A stretch of 64,000 nt of DNA from Pseudomonas sp. K2I15 (GCF_002204795.1 NZ_NIXO01000001.1:248001-312000); one strand, 5' to 3'. Positions 1 through 10,754 are shown, numbered from the stretch's first letter. Made by a program: numbers and translations. Notes: generated by a model from the sequence alone, not told the origin.

Positions 1-626
1 GCCAGCAGCACCATTTCCTGCTCCAGGCGCACCGGGTCCAGCTCGGCCTGCATATCGGCGAAGCGGTCCAGGACCTTCTGGCGCTGGGTAGCAAGCATCT
101 GCGGCACCAGTTCGCGCAGGGTGACTACGTCTTCTTCGATGGCGGTCAGTCGGTCGCTGATCAGGCGGGCCAGTTCGGCGCCTTCGCGTTCGCGGCCGGC
201 CTTGAGCTCCTTCAAGCCCTGGTTGAATAGGGCCATTGCTTCGGCATTCAGGGCTTGCGGGTCGCTGGCGTCGGCCACCAGCACGCCGGGCCAGGCCAGG
301 ACTTCCAGCGGGTTTATCGCGGCAGGCTGCTTGATCAGGCCTGCGATAGTTTCAGCGGCGGCTACCAATTGGGCGGCGCGCTCGCGATCCACCTGCAACG
401 GCTTGCCGGTGGTTTCTTCGGTAAACCGCAGGGTGCATTCCAGCTTGCCGCGGGAGATGCCCTGGCGCAGCGCTTCACGGACCGCGCCTTCGAGGTCGCG
501 AAACGATTCCGGCAGGCGCAGGTGCGGCTCCAGGTAGCGGCTGTTGACCGAGCGCAATTCCCAGCTCAGGGTGCCTTGGACGCCGGCTTTTTCGACGCGG
601 GCGAAGGCGGTCATGCTGTGCACCAT
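1..626 (-). CDS. yicC: YicC family endoribonuclease, partial (C-terminus off the window)
   Basis: The frame reads from an ATG at 626 leftwards off the window, giving about 208 of the usual ~287 residues. It opens MVHSMTAFARVEK and continues with SVNSRYLEPHLRLPESF, close to the E. coli YicC start (MIRSMTAYARR). YicC proteins are stress-linked RNases, reported in E. coli to act on sRNA; that role is family knowledge and nothing here tests it. The start is chosen by this alignment; a weak GAGG lies upstream. The gene is divergent from rph, an arrangement common in pseudomonads. The C-terminal domain cannot be assessed. Confidence 0.9.
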   Translation of the reverse strand, partial: MVHSMTAFARVEKAGVQGTLSWELRSVNSRYLEPHLRLPESFRDLEGAVREALRQGISRGKLECTLRFTEETTGKPLQVDRERAAQLVAAAETIAGLIKQPAAINPLEVLAWPGVLVADASDPQALNAEAMALFNQGLKELKAGREREGAELARLISDRLTAIEEDVVTLRELVPQMLATQRQKVLDRFADMQAELDPVRLEQEMVLL

Positions 627-800
627 GGAGGTACCTCGCGATGCAGTCCCGCAAACAGGCGGGCTGATGGGTAGATTGAAGCCGACAGGCTGCGAAGGCG
701 CAGGATTGTAGCTCAACGGGACGGGTGGCCCCAAACAGTGGCTTCGATGCCCGGGTTTGTAACAGGATTTTTTAGAAGTGCCGATAAAGGCTGGCGGCTC

Positions 801-806
801 TATAAT
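801..806 (+). promoter_or_regulatory. -10 box (TATAAT) of a probable rph promoter
   Basis: A perfect TATAAT lies 38 nt before the rph start codon, so transcription would begin near 812 with a leader of about 30 nt. No good -35 hexamer is found at 16-18 bp spacing, so the assignment rests on the -10 alone. Confidence 0.45.
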
Positions 807-843
807 GCTCGGCAGTTTTTCGTCCTCCGTACAGGTATCCCCT

Positions 844-1566
844 ATGAAACGTCCAAGTGGTCGCGCTGCCGATCAGCTCCGCTCGATCCGCATCACCCGC
901 AACTACACCAAACACGCCGAGGGATCTGTACTGGTCGAGTTTGGCGATACCAAGGTTATCTGCACCGTCAGCGTCGAAAACGGCGTGCCGCGTTTCCTCA
1001 AGGGCCAGGGCCAGGGTTGGTTGACCGCCGAATACGGCATGCTGCCGCGCGCTACCGGCGAGCGTAACCAGCGTGAAGCCAGCCGTGGCAAGCAAGGTGG
1101 CCGCACCCTCGAAATCCAGCGCCTGATCGGCCGTTCCCTGCGCGCAGCCCTGGACATGTCCAAGCTGGGCGACGTGACCCTGTACGTCGACTGCGACGTG
1201 ATTCAGGCTGACGGCGGCACCCGCACTGCGTCCATCACCGGCGCCATGGTTGCCCTGGTTGATGCGCTCAAAGTCATCAAGAAGCGTGGCGGCCTGAAAG
1301 GCGGCGACCCTCTCAAGCAAATGATCGCGGCTGTGTCGGTGGGCATGTATCAGGGCGAGCCAGTGCTGGATCTGGACTATCTTGAAGACTCGGCTGCCGA
1401 GACCGACCTGAACGTGGTGATGACCAGCACCGGTGGTTTCATCGAAGTGCAGGGCACCGCCGAAGGCGCGCCATTCCAGCCGGCAGATCTAAACGCCATG
1501 CTGGCCCTGGCCCAGAAAGGCATGACCGAGATTTTCGAGCTGCAGAACGCCGCATTGGCGGACTGA
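844..1566 (+). CDS. rph: Ribonuclease PH
   Basis: The 240-residue protein starts [15 protein letters not shown] and matches full-length RNase PH throughout ([39 protein letters not shown]). The enzyme is a phosphate-dependent 3'-5' exoribonuclease that trims tRNA precursors and other RNAs as a hexameric ring. The open frame extends 22 codons upstream, but the conserved N-terminus and the usual length put the start at 844. The C-terminus is intact, unlike the frameshifted rph of E. coli K-12. A small membrane-protein gene follows after 22 nt and is probably co-transcribed. Confidence 0.97.
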   Translation: MKRPSGRAADQLRSIRITRNYTKHAEGSVLVEFGDTKVICTVSVENGVPRFLKGQGQGWLTAEYGMLPRATGERNQREASRGKQGGRTLEIQRLIGRSLRAALDMSKLGDVTLYVDCDVIQADGGTRTASITGAMVALVDALKVIKKRGGLKGGDPLKQMIAAVSVGMYQGEPVLDLDYLEDSAAETDLNVVMTSTGGFIEVQGTAEGAPFQPADLNAMLALAQKGMTEIFELQNAALAD

Positions 1567-1588
1567 GTCAATCCCAAGGAGCTACGCC

Positions 1589-1957
1589 ATGAGTGACAGT
1601 CAACTTCCACTGCCGACACCGTCCAAGGAAGTTCGCCAGTGGGCGATGCTCTGTCACTTCGCGGCGTTTTTCGGCTTGATGTTTCCGTTCGGCAGCTTGC
1701 TGGGGCCGTTGATCCTCTGGCAAGTGAAGAAGGATACGGACCCGTTCATTGATGATCAGGGCAAGGAAGCGCTGAATTTCCAGATCACCGTGGGCATCGC
1801 CTGGGCGGTCTGCTTCCTGCTGGGCTTTATCGTGATCGGCTTTGTGTTGATGACCGTGCTGGTGATCGGCGCGGTGGTGATGACGATCATTGCAGGCATC
1901 AAGGCCAACAAGGGCGTGGCTTATCGTTATCCGTGGACGTTGCGGTTGATCAAATAA
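1589..1957 (+). CDS. DUF4870 small membrane protein
   Basis: This 122-residue protein has the DUF4870 pattern: KEVRQWAMLCHFAAFFG, then a hydrophobic helix, DPFIDDQGKEALNFQ, then two more membrane segments and a basic tail. Three or four transmembrane helices are expected, so it should lie in the inner membrane. The function of the family is unknown to me. A ribosome-binding site AAGGAG at about 1577 sets the start. The gene lies 22 nt after rph and before a strong bidirectional terminator. Confidence 0.85.
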   Translation: MSDSQLPLPTPSKEVRQWAMLCHFAAFFGLMFPFGSLLGPLILWQVKKDTDPFIDDQGKEALNFQITVGIAWAVCFLLGFIVIGFVLMTVLVIGAVVMTIIAGIKANKGVAYRYPWTLRLIK

Positions 1958-1966
1958 CCACCGCCC

Positions 1967-2000
1967 ACAAAAAAACCGACAGCGATGTCGGTTTTTTTGT
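1967..2000. terminator. Bidirectional intrinsic terminator between the DUF4870 gene and crc
   Basis: A perfect 14-bp inverted repeat (ACAAAAAAACCGAC, 6-nt loop, its complement) has an A-tract on one side and a T-tract on the other. It can therefore end transcription from both convergent genes. Confidence 0.9.
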
Positions 2001-2015
2001 GTCTGGAAAAAGACC

Positions 2016-2795
2016 TTAGATGGTCAGCGTCCAGTCGTAGTCCACGATCAGCGGCGCGTGCTGCGAGAAGCGCGGCTGGCGTGGCAGGCGTGCACTGCGC
2101 ACGAAGCGGCGCAGGCCCGGCGTCAGCAGCTGATAGTCAAAGCGCCAGCCGAGGTTGAGCATCTCGGCCTGTTCGTTATCCGGCCACCAGCTGTACTGGT
2201 CGCCTTCGCGGCTGACTTCGCGCAGGGCATCGACATAGCCCATGTTACCAACAATCTCGTCCATCCAGGCCCGTTCCGGCGCCAGGAAGCCCGGGGATTG
2301 CTGGCTGTCGCGCCAGTTCTTGATATCCAGCTTTTGTTGCGCCACGTACAGCGAGCCACAGTAAATGTACTCGCGACGTTTGCGCCGCTGTTTATCCAGA
2401 TAACGGGCGAAGTCGTCCATTAGCTTGAACTTCTGGTTCAAGTCTTCATCGCCATTCTGCCCTGATGGAAGCAGCAAGGTCGCGATGCTGACCTTATCGA
2501 AATCGGCTTGCAGGTAGCGCCCGTAGCGGTCGGCTGTCTCGAAGCCGAGGCCGCTGATGACCGCCTTGGGTTGCAACCGCGAATACAAAGCCACGCCACC
2601 TTGGGCGGGAACTTCGGCATCACAGGCATAAAGGAAGTAGCCATCCAGTTGGAAGGCTGGGTCGTCCAGTTCAAAGGCGGAGGCGCGGGTGTCCTGCAGG
2701 CAGATGACGTCGGCATTCTGGGCTTGCAGCCAACTGAGCAAACCACGCTCGACTGCAGCCTGAATACCATTGACGTTCACACTGATGATCCGCAT
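2016..2795 (-). CDS. crc: Catabolite repression control protein Crc
   Basis: The protein is 259 residues, as in P. aeruginosa Crc, and starts MRIISVNVNGIQAAVERGLL. Crc acts with Hfq to hold A-rich motifs on catabolic mRNAs and block their translation when preferred carbon is present. It has the exonuclease III/AP-endonuclease fold, but catalytic positions are altered: the ExoIII Glu34 site is Asp (LQDTR), the GDMN loop is GSLY, and the C-terminal SDHAP is SQHAP. This agrees with the reported loss of nuclease activity. The ATG at 2795 fits the conserved N-terminus. The gene is divergent from pyrE, as in other pseudomonads. Confidence 0.96.
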   Translation of the reverse strand: MRIISVNVNGIQAAVERGLLSWLQAQNADVICLQDTRASAFELDDPAFQLDGYFLYACDAEVPAQGGVALYSRLQPKAVISGLGFETADRYGRYLQADFDKVSIATLLLPSGQNGDEDLNQKFKLMDDFARYLDKQRRKRREYIYCGSLYVAQQKLDIKNWRDSQQSPGFLAPERAWMDEIVGNMGYVDALREVSREGDQYSWWPDNEQAEMLNLGWRFDYQLLTPGLRRFVRSARLPRQPRFSQHAPLIVDYDWTLTI

Positions 2796-2877
2796 AAATG
2801 GCCCCAAAAATCGCGTGCGTGTATGATACACGCCGTCTACCTAATTAGCTAAATCCGTGGTATCTGAGGCTTTTTTC

Positions 2878-3522
2878 ATGCAGGCGTATCAACGCGATTT
2901 CATTCGTTTTGCCATCGATCGCGGCGTATTGCGCTTCGGTGAGTTCACTCTGAAGTCCGGGCGCACCAGCCCTTACTTCTTCAATGCCGGCCTTTTCAAC
3001 TCGGGTTCTGCCCTGGCGCAGTTGGGTCGTTTCTATGCGGCCGCCATCGTTGAAAGCGGTATTTCCTTCGACGTGCTGTTTGGCCCGGCCTACAAGGGCA
3101 TCCCCCTGGCCGCCGCGACTGCCGTGGCTTTGGCTGAACATCACGGGCTGGATTTGCCGTGGTGCTTCAACCGCAAGGAAGCCAAGGCCCACGGCGAAGG
3201 CGGTAGCCTGGTGGGCGCGCCGCTCAAGGGCGACGTGCTGATCATCGACGACGTGATCACCGCCGGTACGGCGATTCGCGAAGTGATGCAGATCATCGCT
3301 TCCCAGGAAGGCGCCAACGCCGCCGGCGTGTTGATCGCGCTGAACCGCCAGGAGCGCGGCAACGGTGAATTGTCGGCGATCCAGGAAGTGGAACGTGATT
3401 TCGGTATTCCTGTGGTCAGCATCGTGTCGCTGAACCAGGTGTTGCAGTTCCTGGAAGATGATCCGCAGCTCAAGCAGCATTTGCCGGCGGTTAAGGCCTA
3501 TCGCGAGCAGTTCGGCGTTTAG
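2878..3522 (+). CDS. pyrE: Orotate phosphoribosyltransferase
   Basis: The 214-residue protein starts [18 protein letters not shown]. It has the PRPP-binding loop [15 protein letters not shown] and the flexible basic loop [12 protein letters not shown]. It converts orotate and PRPP to orotidine 5'-phosphate in pyrimidine synthesis. The open frame begins at 2857, but the conserved N-terminus and a GAGG just upstream favour the ATG at 2878. It faces crc across a short shared promoter region and is followed by a REPIN and a terminator. Confidence 0.96.
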   Translation: MQAYQRDFIRFAIDRGVLRFGEFTLKSGRTSPYFFNAGLFNSGSALAQLGRFYAAAIVESGISFDVLFGPAYKGIPLAAATAVALAEHHGLDLPWCFNRKEAKAHGEGGSLVGAPLKGDVLIIDDVITAGTAIREVMQIIASQEGANAAGVLIALNRQERGNGELSAIQEVERDFGIPVVSIVSLNQVLQFLEDDPQLKQHLPAVKAYREQFGV

Positions 3523-3530
3523 AGGATCCA

Positions 3531-3620
3531 TGTGGGAGCGGGCTTGCTCGCGAATACGGTTTGTCAGTTGACGTATGTGTCGACTGACCCGCCGCTTTCG
3601 CGAGCAAGCCCGTTCCCACA
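3531..3620. repeat. REPIN (paired REP palindromes, GTGGGAGCGGGC class)
   Basis: TGTGGGAGCGGGCTTGCTCG at the left end is matched by its near-exact reverse complement ending ...CGTTCCCACA, around a variable ~40-nt centre. This is the fluorescens-group REPIN layout. It lies in the convergent gap between pyrE and argB. Confidence 0.9.
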
Positions 3621-3640
3621 CTTTTAGGCCGAGTACATAG

Positions 3641-3677
3641 AAAAAGCCCCGTTCAATCGAATTGAACGGGGCTTTTT
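3641..3677. terminator. Bidirectional terminator between pyrE and argB
   Basis: A 17-bp perfect stem (AAAAAGCCCCGTTCAAT and its complement, 3641-3677) with A and T flanks lies in the convergent gap, so it can serve both genes. Confidence 0.92.
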
Positions 3678-3688
3678 GTTTTCAGCGC

Positions 3689-4594
<906 letters not shown>

Positions 4595-4615
4595 TCAGGG
4601 CTCCGGTACAAAAAA

Positions 4616-6013
4616 TCAGAACGGTAATTGGAGATCAGGGGCAACACGTTTCAACTGGGCGTGGAACACGTCCTTGATGCGCTGCAACTCAGCCTCGGAA
4701 TCCGCCTCGAAACGCAGCACCAGCACCGGTGTGGTGTTGGATGCGCGAACCAGGCCCCAGCCTTTGGCGTAATCGACCCGCACGCCGTCAATGGTGGTCA
4801 GGTTGGCGCCTTCGCCCCATTGCGCATCGTGCAGTGCGTCAATGATGCTGAATTTGCTCTCTTCGGTCACATGGATATTGATCTCTGGCGTAGAAATATC
4901 ATCCGGGAAGGTTGCAAACAGGTCTTCCGCGGTGGATTTTTCGTTGCTGAGGATCTCCAGCAGACGAGCGGCGCTGTAAATGCCGTCGTCAAACCCGAAC
5001 CAGCGCTCCTTGAAGAACACGTGACCGCTCATTTCGCCAGCCAACAGGGCGCCGGTTTCCTTCATTTTCTTTTTGATCAACGAGTGGCCAGTCTTCCACA
5101 TTAGCGGGCGACCGCCATATTCCTTGATCAGCGGGGTCAGGCGGCGGGTGCATTTGACGTCGAAGATGATCTCGGCGCCCGGGTTGCGGGCCACTACGTC
5201 ACGGGCAAACAGCATCAGCAAACGGTCCGGGAACACGATATTGCCGGTGTTGGTCACCACGCCGACGCGGTCGCCGTCGCCATCGAAAGCCAGGCCCAGG
5301 TCGGCGCCGGTTTCCTTGACCTTGGCGATCAGGTCCACCAGGTTCTCAGGCTTGCCCGGGTCCGGGTGGTGGTTGGGGAAGTTGCCGTCGACCTCGCAAA
5401 ACAGCGGGATCACTTCGCAGTTCAGGGCTTCGATCAGTTGCGGGGCGATCACGCCGGCCGCGCCGTTGCCGCAGTCCACTACCACTTTCAGGCGGCGGGC
5501 GAGTTTGACGTCGCGGGTGATTTCGTCCGAATAGCGATCGAGAATCTCAACCTTGGTGATGCTGCCGGTGCCGCTGGTCAGGTCGTTGGTCTTCAGGCGG
5601 GTGTGCAGGGCCTGGATCTGTTCGTTGGCCAGGGTATCGCCGGCGATGACGATCTTGAAGCCGTTGTAGTCCGACGGGTTGTGGCTGCCGGTGAGCATTA
5701 CGCCTGACTTGCCGGCCAGCACGTTGGCCGCGTAGTACAGCGCAGGCGTCGGCACCAGGCCCACGTCGCTGACATGGCAGCCGCTGTCGGCCAGGCCCTG
5801 GATCAGTTGCTCGACCAGCTCGGGGCCGGACAGGCGGCCGTCACGGCCCACGGAAACGTTGGGCTCGCCCTGTGCCAGGCTCTGGGAGCCAATGGCGCGG
5901 CCGATCCAGTAGGCGGTCTCGGCGGTCAGGGTCTTGGGGACCACGCCACGGATGTCATAGGCGCGGAAAATGCTGTCGGGGAATGTCGGGGCGACTCGGG
6001 CTGCGTTGCTCAT
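4616..6013 (-). CDS. algC: Phosphomannomutase/phosphoglucomutase AlgC
   Basis: The 465-residue protein has the catalytic phosphoserine loop TGSHNPSDYNG, the metal site DGDGDRVG, and the C-terminal phosphate-binding loop LVRASNTTP. AlgC interconverts mannose and glucose 1- and 6-phosphates. It feeds alginate, LPS and other exopolysaccharides. The ATG at 6013 (MSNAARVAPTFPDSIFRAYDIRG) matches P. aeruginosa AlgC, so I prefer it to the in-frame ATG six codons upstream. There is no long N-terminal membrane extension, since dut follows about 280 bp upstream. Confidence 0.96.
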   Translation of the reverse strand: MSNAARVAPTFPDSIFRAYDIRGVVPKTLTAETAYWIGRAIGSQSLAQGEPNVSVGRDGRLSGPELVEQLIQGLADSGCHVSDVGLVPTPALYYAANVLAGKSGVMLTGSHNPSDYNGFKIVIAGDTLANEQIQALHTRLKTNDLTSGTGSITKVEILDRYSDEITRDVKLARRLKVVVDCGNGAAGVIAPQLIEALNCEVIPLFCEVDGNFPNHHPDPGKPENLVDLIAKVKETGADLGLAFDGDGDRVGVVTNTGNIVFPDRLLMLFARDVVARNPGAEIIFDVKCTRRLTPLIKEYGGRPLMWKTGHSLIKKKMKETGALLAGEMSGHVFFKERWFGFDDGIYSAARLLEILSNEKSTAEDLFATFPDDISTPEINIHVTEESKFSIIDALHDAQWGEGANLTTIDGVRVDYAKGWGLVRASNTTPVLVLRFEADSEAELQRIKDVFHAQLKRVAPDLQLPF

Positions 6014-6290
6014 TGCGGGGGGGAACTCCATCGATAAGGGGCTGGGCTGGCCTCAAGGGTGCTGACCGGCAGGCTCAAACTGAAGGGTAAGACGGCGTTT
6101 TTGGCATAGAGTTCGTGGTGCAAAAGTGCCATCGGCGCCGGAGCACCGCCCTTTTGCCCGCTTAATGCCCTGATTTCACAGGGGAAACCTTGCTGATAAG
6201 TTCCGCGCATTCTTCATCCTGAAAGGCCATGCGTTGGCGTCAGGCCGGGTGAGGCACCCGGCATGGTTCTGTTAAGTCAGTTCAGCTTAG

Positions 6291-6746
6291 TCAGTGGCTG
6301 CCCGAATGCCCGAAGCCACCTGCACCACGCTGGGTTTCGTCGAACTCTTCGACCAGCTCGAAGTGCGCCTGCACCACCGGCACAAGTACAAGCTGGGCAA
6401 TGCGTTCGCCGATGGCGATGTTGAACGCGGTCTGGCCACGGTTCCAGCAGGACACCATCAACTCGCCTTGATAATCCGAGTCGATCAGGCCGACCAGGTT
6501 GCCGAGGACGATGCCGTGTTTGTGGCCCAGGCCGGAGCGCGGCAGGATCAGCGCAGCCAGGCCTGGGTCGCCCACGTAGATCGACAGGCCGGTAGGAATC
6601 AGGATGGTCTGGCCCGGCTCAAGCACGGTGTCCTGCTTGAGCATGGCGCGCAGGTCGAGGCCGGCGGAGCCTGGCGTGGCGTAGGCCGGCAGCGGGAATT
6701 CGTTGCCGATGCGTGGGTCGAGGATCTTGGCTTGCAAAGCGTGCAT
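6291..6746 (-). CDS. dut: Deoxyuridine 5'-triphosphate nucleotidohydrolase
   Basis: The 151-residue protein carries the five trimeric-dUTPase motifs, including [32 protein letters not shown] and the C-terminal [10 protein letters not shown]. It splits dUTP to dUMP and pyrophosphate, keeping uracil out of DNA and feeding dTMP synthesis. It starts only 5 nt after the coaBC stop on the same strand, so coaBC-dut form one transcription unit. Confidence 0.97.
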   Translation of the reverse strand: MHALQAKILDPRIGNEFPLPAYATPGSAGLDLRAMLKQDTVLEPGQTILIPTGLSIYVGDPGLAALILPRSGLGHKHGIVLGNLVGLIDSDYQGELMVSCWNRGQTAFNIAIGERIAQLVLVPVVQAHFELVEEFDETQRGAGGFGHSGSH

Positions 6747-6751
6747 GGAAA

Positions 6752-7960
6752 TTAAACCTGGTTCAGCCGTAGGGCGATAAAAGAGATCAGTTGGCGGGCA
6801 ATCTTGCCCTTGCTGGTCTGGGCGAAAACGGTAGCGTGCAACTCGCGGTCGATCACGCTGATGGCATTTTCCTCGCTGTTGAAGCCGATGCTCGGGTTGG
6901 CGACATCGTTGGCGACAATCAGGTCGAGGTTTTTGTCTTTCAATTTGCGTGCGGCGTAGTCCAGCAAATGCTCGGTTTCGGCGGCGAAACCGACGCTGAA
7001 GGGGCGGTCTGCACGGGTGGCGATGGTAGCCAGAATGTCCGGGTTGCGGACCATTTGCAGGAGCAGGCCGTCGCCACTTGTAGGGTCTTTCTTGAGTTTC
7101 TGCGGTGCAACCACTTCCGGGCGGTAGTCCGCTACAGCTGCCGAGGCGATAAACAGGTCGCAGGGAATCGCCGCCTCACAGGCCGCCAGCATGTCGCGGG
7201 CGCTGACTACGTCGATTCGGGTGACGCGATCCGGGGTCGGCAGATGCACCGGGCCGGTGATCAGCGTTACCCGGGCGCCTGCCTCGACCGCCGCTTCTGC
7301 CAGGGCAAAGCCCATTTTTCCTGAGCTATGGTTGGTGATGTAGCGCACCGGGTCGATGTTTTCCTGGGTCGGGCCGGCGGTAATCAGCACGTGCTTGCCG
7401 GTCAGGGCCAGGTGCTGGAAGCAGTCGGCGGCGCATTGGGCGAGGTCGGTGGCTTCGAGCATGCGGCCCATGCCAACGTCGCCACAGGCCTGGCTGCCGG
7501 AGGCCGGGCCGAAGACCTTGAGGCCTCGGCTTTGCAGGAGTTGGGTGTTGGCCTGGGTGGCCGGGTCGCGCCACATGGCCTGGTTCATGGCCGGGGCGAT
7601 GGCGACGGTGGCGTCGGTGGCCAGCACCAGTGTGGTCAGCAGGTCATCGGCAATGCCTTGGGCCAGGCGGGCGATCAGGTCGGCGGTGGCCGGGGCGATC
7701 AGCACCAGGTCGGCCCATTTGGCCAGCTCGATGTGGCCCATGGCGGCTTCGGCCGCAGGGTCCAGCAGGTCGAGGTGAACCGGGTGGCCGGACAAGGCTT
7801 GCATGGTCAATGGGGTAATGAATTCACTGCCGCCACGGGTCATGACCACGCGCACTTCGGCGCCTTGGTCCAGGAGCCTGCGAACCAGCTCTGCGCTCTT
7901 GTAGGCGGCAATGCCGCCGCCGACGCCGAGAACGATGCGTTTCCGATACAGACGCTGCAT
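6752..7960 (-). CDS. coaBC: Bifunctional phosphopantothenoylcysteine decarboxylase/synthetase
   Basis: The 402-residue protein starts [21 protein letters not shown]. The CoaC half holds the PAMNQAMW and [13 protein letters not shown] motifs with the active Asn and Cys. The CoaB half has [21 protein letters not shown] and KLKKD. It makes phosphopantetheine from 4'-phosphopantothenate in CoA synthesis. The open frame runs far upstream to 8386 over radC, but only the part from 7960 is homologous. It is divergent from radC. Confidence 0.96.
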   Translation of the reverse strand: MQRLYRKRIVLGVGGGIAAYKSAELVRRLLDQGAEVRVVMTRGGSEFITPLTMQALSGHPVHLDLLDPAAEAAMGHIELAKWADLVLIAPATADLIARLAQGIADDLLTTLVLATDATVAIAPAMNQAMWRDPATQANTQLLQSRGLKVFGPASGSQACGDVGMGRMLEATDLAQCAADCFQHLALTGKHVLITAGPTQENIDPVRYITNHSSGKMGFALAEAAVEAGARVTLITGPVHLPTPDRVTRIDVVSARDMLAACEAAIPCDLFIASAAVADYRPEVVAPQKLKKDPTSGDGLLLQMVRNPDILATIATRADRPFSVGFAAETEHLLDYAARKLKDKNLDLIVANDVANPSIGFNSEENAISVIDRELHATVFAQTSKGKIARQLISFIALRLNQV

Positions 7961-8090
7961 TGGTTTGCCTTTCCAGTTCAGTGATGGCGTTGCGATGCCC
8001 CCTCCCCAGGTGAAATCGCACGCAAAAAGATGGCCTAAGATACCACAGCGTCCGCCATGCAACAGCGGCGCACATGCACACGGAGGTGCC

Positions 8091-8765
8091 ATGAGTATTC
8101 GCGATTGGCCTGCGGCAGAGCGTCCGCGGGAGAAGCTGTTGGAGTTGGGGGCGGCGAGTCTTTCCGACGCCGAACTGCTGGCGATTTTCCTGCGCACGGG
8201 TGTGGCTGGTAAAAGTGCCGTGGACCTGGCGCGGCACCTGCTGGCGCAATTTGGCAGCCTGAGGGCGTTGATGGAGGCCCGGCAGTTGGTGTTCAGCCAG
8301 CACTTGGGGTTGGGGCCGGCGAAGTTTGCCCAGCTCCAGGCGGTGCTGGAAATGGCCCGTCGCCATCTGGCCGAGCGCCTGCGCAATGATTCGGTGCTGG
8401 AAAGCCCGGTGGCCGTGCGTGACTACCTCAAGGCACTGTTACGCCATGAGCCCCACGAGATATTTGGCTGCCTGTTTCTCGATGCCAAGCATCGGGTGCT
8501 GGGTTTCGAGAAGCTGTTTCAAGGCACCATCGACAATGCCACGGTCTACCCCCGGCAAGTGGTCAAGCGGGCCTTGGACTACAACGCCGCGGCGGTGATC
8601 CTGTGCCACAACCATCCTTCCGGCAGCGCCGAGCCCAGCATCGCTGATCGAAAATTGACCAAAGTGCTGCAACAGGCGTTGGAGATGGTGGACGTGCGCG
8701 TGCTGGACCACATCATTGTGGGGGAGGGTGATCCGCTGTCGATGGCGGAATATGGCTGGATGTAG
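8091..8765 (+). CDS. radC: RadC family JAB1/MPN domain protein
   Basis: The 224-residue protein has the N-terminal [13 protein letters not shown] region, a helix-hairpin-helix-like segment, and the MPN/JAMM metal motif [11 protein letters not shown] followed by the conserved D. Despite its name, a DNA repair role for RadC is doubtful in the literature, and its biochemical activity is not settled. The ATG at 8091 is preceded by CGGAGG at good spacing. The gene is divergent from coaBC and convergent with the peptide-binding protein gene, with a REPIN between. Confidence 0.93.
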   Translation: MSIRDWPAAERPREKLLELGAASLSDAELLAIFLRTGVAGKSAVDLARHLLAQFGSLRALMEARQLVFSQHLGLGPAKFAQLQAVLEMARRHLAERLRNDSVLESPVAVRDYLKALLRHEPHEIFGCLFLDAKHRVLGFEKLFQGTIDNATVYPRQVVKRALDYNAAAVILCHNHPSGSAEPSIADRKLTKVLQQALEMVDVRVLDHIIVGEGDPLSMAEYGWM

Positions 8766-8768
8766 GTT

Positions 8769-8870
8769 CTGTAGGAGCGAGCTTGCTCGCGAAAAACCTG
8801 AGAGCACCGTTGGGTGTCAGGTTTCCCGCGTTATCGTTAACGACCTTCGCGAGCAAGCTCGTTCCTACAG
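8769..8870. repeat. REPIN (TGTAGGAGCGAGC class)
   Basis: TGTAGGAGCGAGCTTGCTCG and its near-perfect reverse complement bound a ~55-nt variable core. It occupies the convergent gap between radC and the substrate-binding protein gene. Confidence 0.9.
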
Positions 8871-8880
8871 GAGGCCGGGC

Positions 8881-10473
8881 TTATGGTTTGACGCTGACCT
8901 TGGAGTAATCCTGGCGACCGAACGGGCTCACCTGATACCCCTCGACATTCTTGCGAGTCAGCGCAAACGCGGTCGGATGTGCCAATGGCAGCCACAGTGC
9001 CTGTTGCTGGATCTGCGCCTGGGCTTGCTGGTACAGCTTGCTGCGCACGCCCTGTTCGCTGGTGGTCTTGCCGGCGCTGATCAGCTTGTCCAGCGCAGGG
9101 TCGCAGTAGCGAGCGAAGTTGGTGCCAGACTTCACTGCGGCGCAGGAGAACTGCGGAGTGAGGAAGTTATCCGGGTCGCCGTTGTCGCCGGCCCAGCCCA
9201 TGAATAGCAGGTCGTGCTCGCCAGCCTTGGCGCGGCGGATCAGCTCGCCCCATTCGATCACGCGGATTTCAGCCTGGATGCCGACCTTGGCCAGGTCCGC
9301 TTGCAGCAACTGCGCGCCGAGGCTTGGGTTGGGGTTCAACAGGCTGCCCGACGGCCGGGTCCAGATGGTGGTCTTGAAGCCGTCCTTGAGCCCGGCGCGA
9401 TCCAGTAGCTGCTTGGCCTTGGCGATGTCTTGCGGGTAGCCCGGCAAGTCCTTGGCGTAGCTCCAGGTATTGGGCGGGAAGGGGCCGTTAGCGGCTTCGG
9501 CGGTGCCTTCGAATACGGCCTTGAGGTAGCTCGCCTTGTCGAAGGCCAGGTTGATCGCCTGGCGAACTTCCGGCTTGTCCAAAGGCGGGTGCTGGCTGTT
9601 GATGGCGACAAACGCGGTCATGAAGGCTGCGGTTTTCTCGATCTTCAGGTCGGCGTCTTTCTTGGCGGCATCGATATCCAGTGGCTTGGGTGACAAGGCG
9701 ATCTGGCACTCGTCGCGACGCAATCTTTGCAGGCGCACGTTGGCGTCAGGGGTGATCGCAAAGATCAGGTTATCCACCGCAGGCTTGCCGGCGAAGTAGT
9801 CCGGGTTGGCCTTGTAGCGAATCGATGCGTCTTTCTGGAAGCGCCCGAAAATGAACGGCCCGGTGCCGATAGGCTGGCTGTTGAGTTTCTCCGGGGTGCC
9901 GGCCTTGAGCAGTTTGTCGGCGTATTCCGCCGGGTAGATCGAAGCAAAACCCATGCTCAGTGCGGCGAGGAAGGTCGAGTCGGCGTGGTCCAGGGTAAAG
10001 CGCACGGTCAGCGGGTCGAGGGCGTCGATCTTCTTGATCAGCGTGGGCAGTTGCAGCGACTGGGCGTGGGGGAAGCCGCTCTGGGCGATCTTGTGCCACG
10101 GGTTGGCCGGGTCGAGCATGCGCTCGAAGCTGAAGCGCACATCTTCGGCGGTCAGGCTGCGGCTTGGGGTGAAGTATTCGGTGCGATGGAATTTAACGTC
10201 CGGGTGCAGCTTGAAGGTGTAGGTGAGGCCGTCCGGCGACACTTCCCAGCTGTCCGCCAGGCTCGGGACCAGCTTGCCGCTGGCAGCGTCGAAGTCCACC
10301 AGTCGGTTCATCAATACGTCTGCCGAGGCGTTGGTGGTGGTCAGCGAGTTGTATTGCACCACGTCGAAGCCTTCGGGGCTGGCTTCGGTGCAGACGCTCA
10401 AGGTGGTGGCCGCCTGGGCGTGTGCAGCAATAAAAAGAGGGGCTAGCAATAGCGGTAGGGCAGCGAGGCGCAT
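8881..10473 (-). CDS. ABC transporter substrate-binding protein, peptide type (SBP family 5)
   Basis: The 530-residue protein has a signal peptide (MRLAALPLLLAPLFIAAHAQA) and typical SBP_bac_5 features: LVPSLADSWEVSPDGLTYTFKLHPDVKFH and GTGPFIF. It should be periplasmic and bind short peptides or dipeptides. From memory the P. aeruginosa gene at this position is one of several DppA-like proteins that share a single Dpp permease. No permease or ATPase gene lies beside it, so it is an orphan binding protein here. The ligand is not predictable from sequence. Confidence 0.9.
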   Translation of the reverse strand: MRLAALPLLLAPLFIAAHAQAATTLSVCTEASPEGFDVVQYNSLTTTNASADVLMNRLVDFDAASGKLVPSLADSWEVSPDGLTYTFKLHPDVKFHRTEYFTPSRSLTAEDVRFSFERMLDPANPWHKIAQSGFPHAQSLQLPTLIKKIDALDPLTVRFTLDHADSTFLAALSMGFASIYPAEYADKLLKAGTPEKLNSQPIGTGPFIFGRFQKDASIRYKANPDYFAGKPAVDNLIFAITPDANVRLQRLRRDECQIALSPKPLDIDAAKKDADLKIEKTAAFMTAFVAINSQHPPLDKPEVRQAINLAFDKASYLKAVFEGTAEAANGPFPPNTWSYAKDLPGYPQDIAKAKQLLDRAGLKDGFKTTIWTRPSGSLLNPNPSLGAQLLQADLAKVGIQAEIRVIEWGELIRRAKAGEHDLLFMGWAGDNGDPDNFLTPQFSCAAVKSGTNFARYCDPALDKLISAGKTTSEQGVRSKLYQQAQAQIQQQALWLPLAHPTAFALTRKNVEGYQVSPFGRQDYSKVSVKP

Positions 10474-10754
10474 ATTCGGTTTCCTTTGCAGATCGAAGGC
10501 CCATCTGCGAGTGCAGTCTGGAAAAGTCCTACCGTAGTAGGCTGATTGACAAATGACTAGCCCATTTTTGCCTGTGCTTTTGCCTCAAATACTGTTTTGA
10601 TGGCGCCTCAGGTCGTTTTGCCGAGCACTTTGCAGTGCGCGCGGGCGCTGTAAATCATTCTGTGCGACGAGCGGTTAGCTTCTGTAGCGGCCCACCCTGG
10701 CAACGGTTCAGGCGTCCATAGCCTGGATTTACGCGTGTAAAAACACACGGCCTG

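Noticed and set aside
6010..6210. 66-codon frame between dut and algC as an N-terminal extension of AlgC
   Set aside because: It is a separate open frame overlapping the algC start and without domains; AlgC is complete from 6013.
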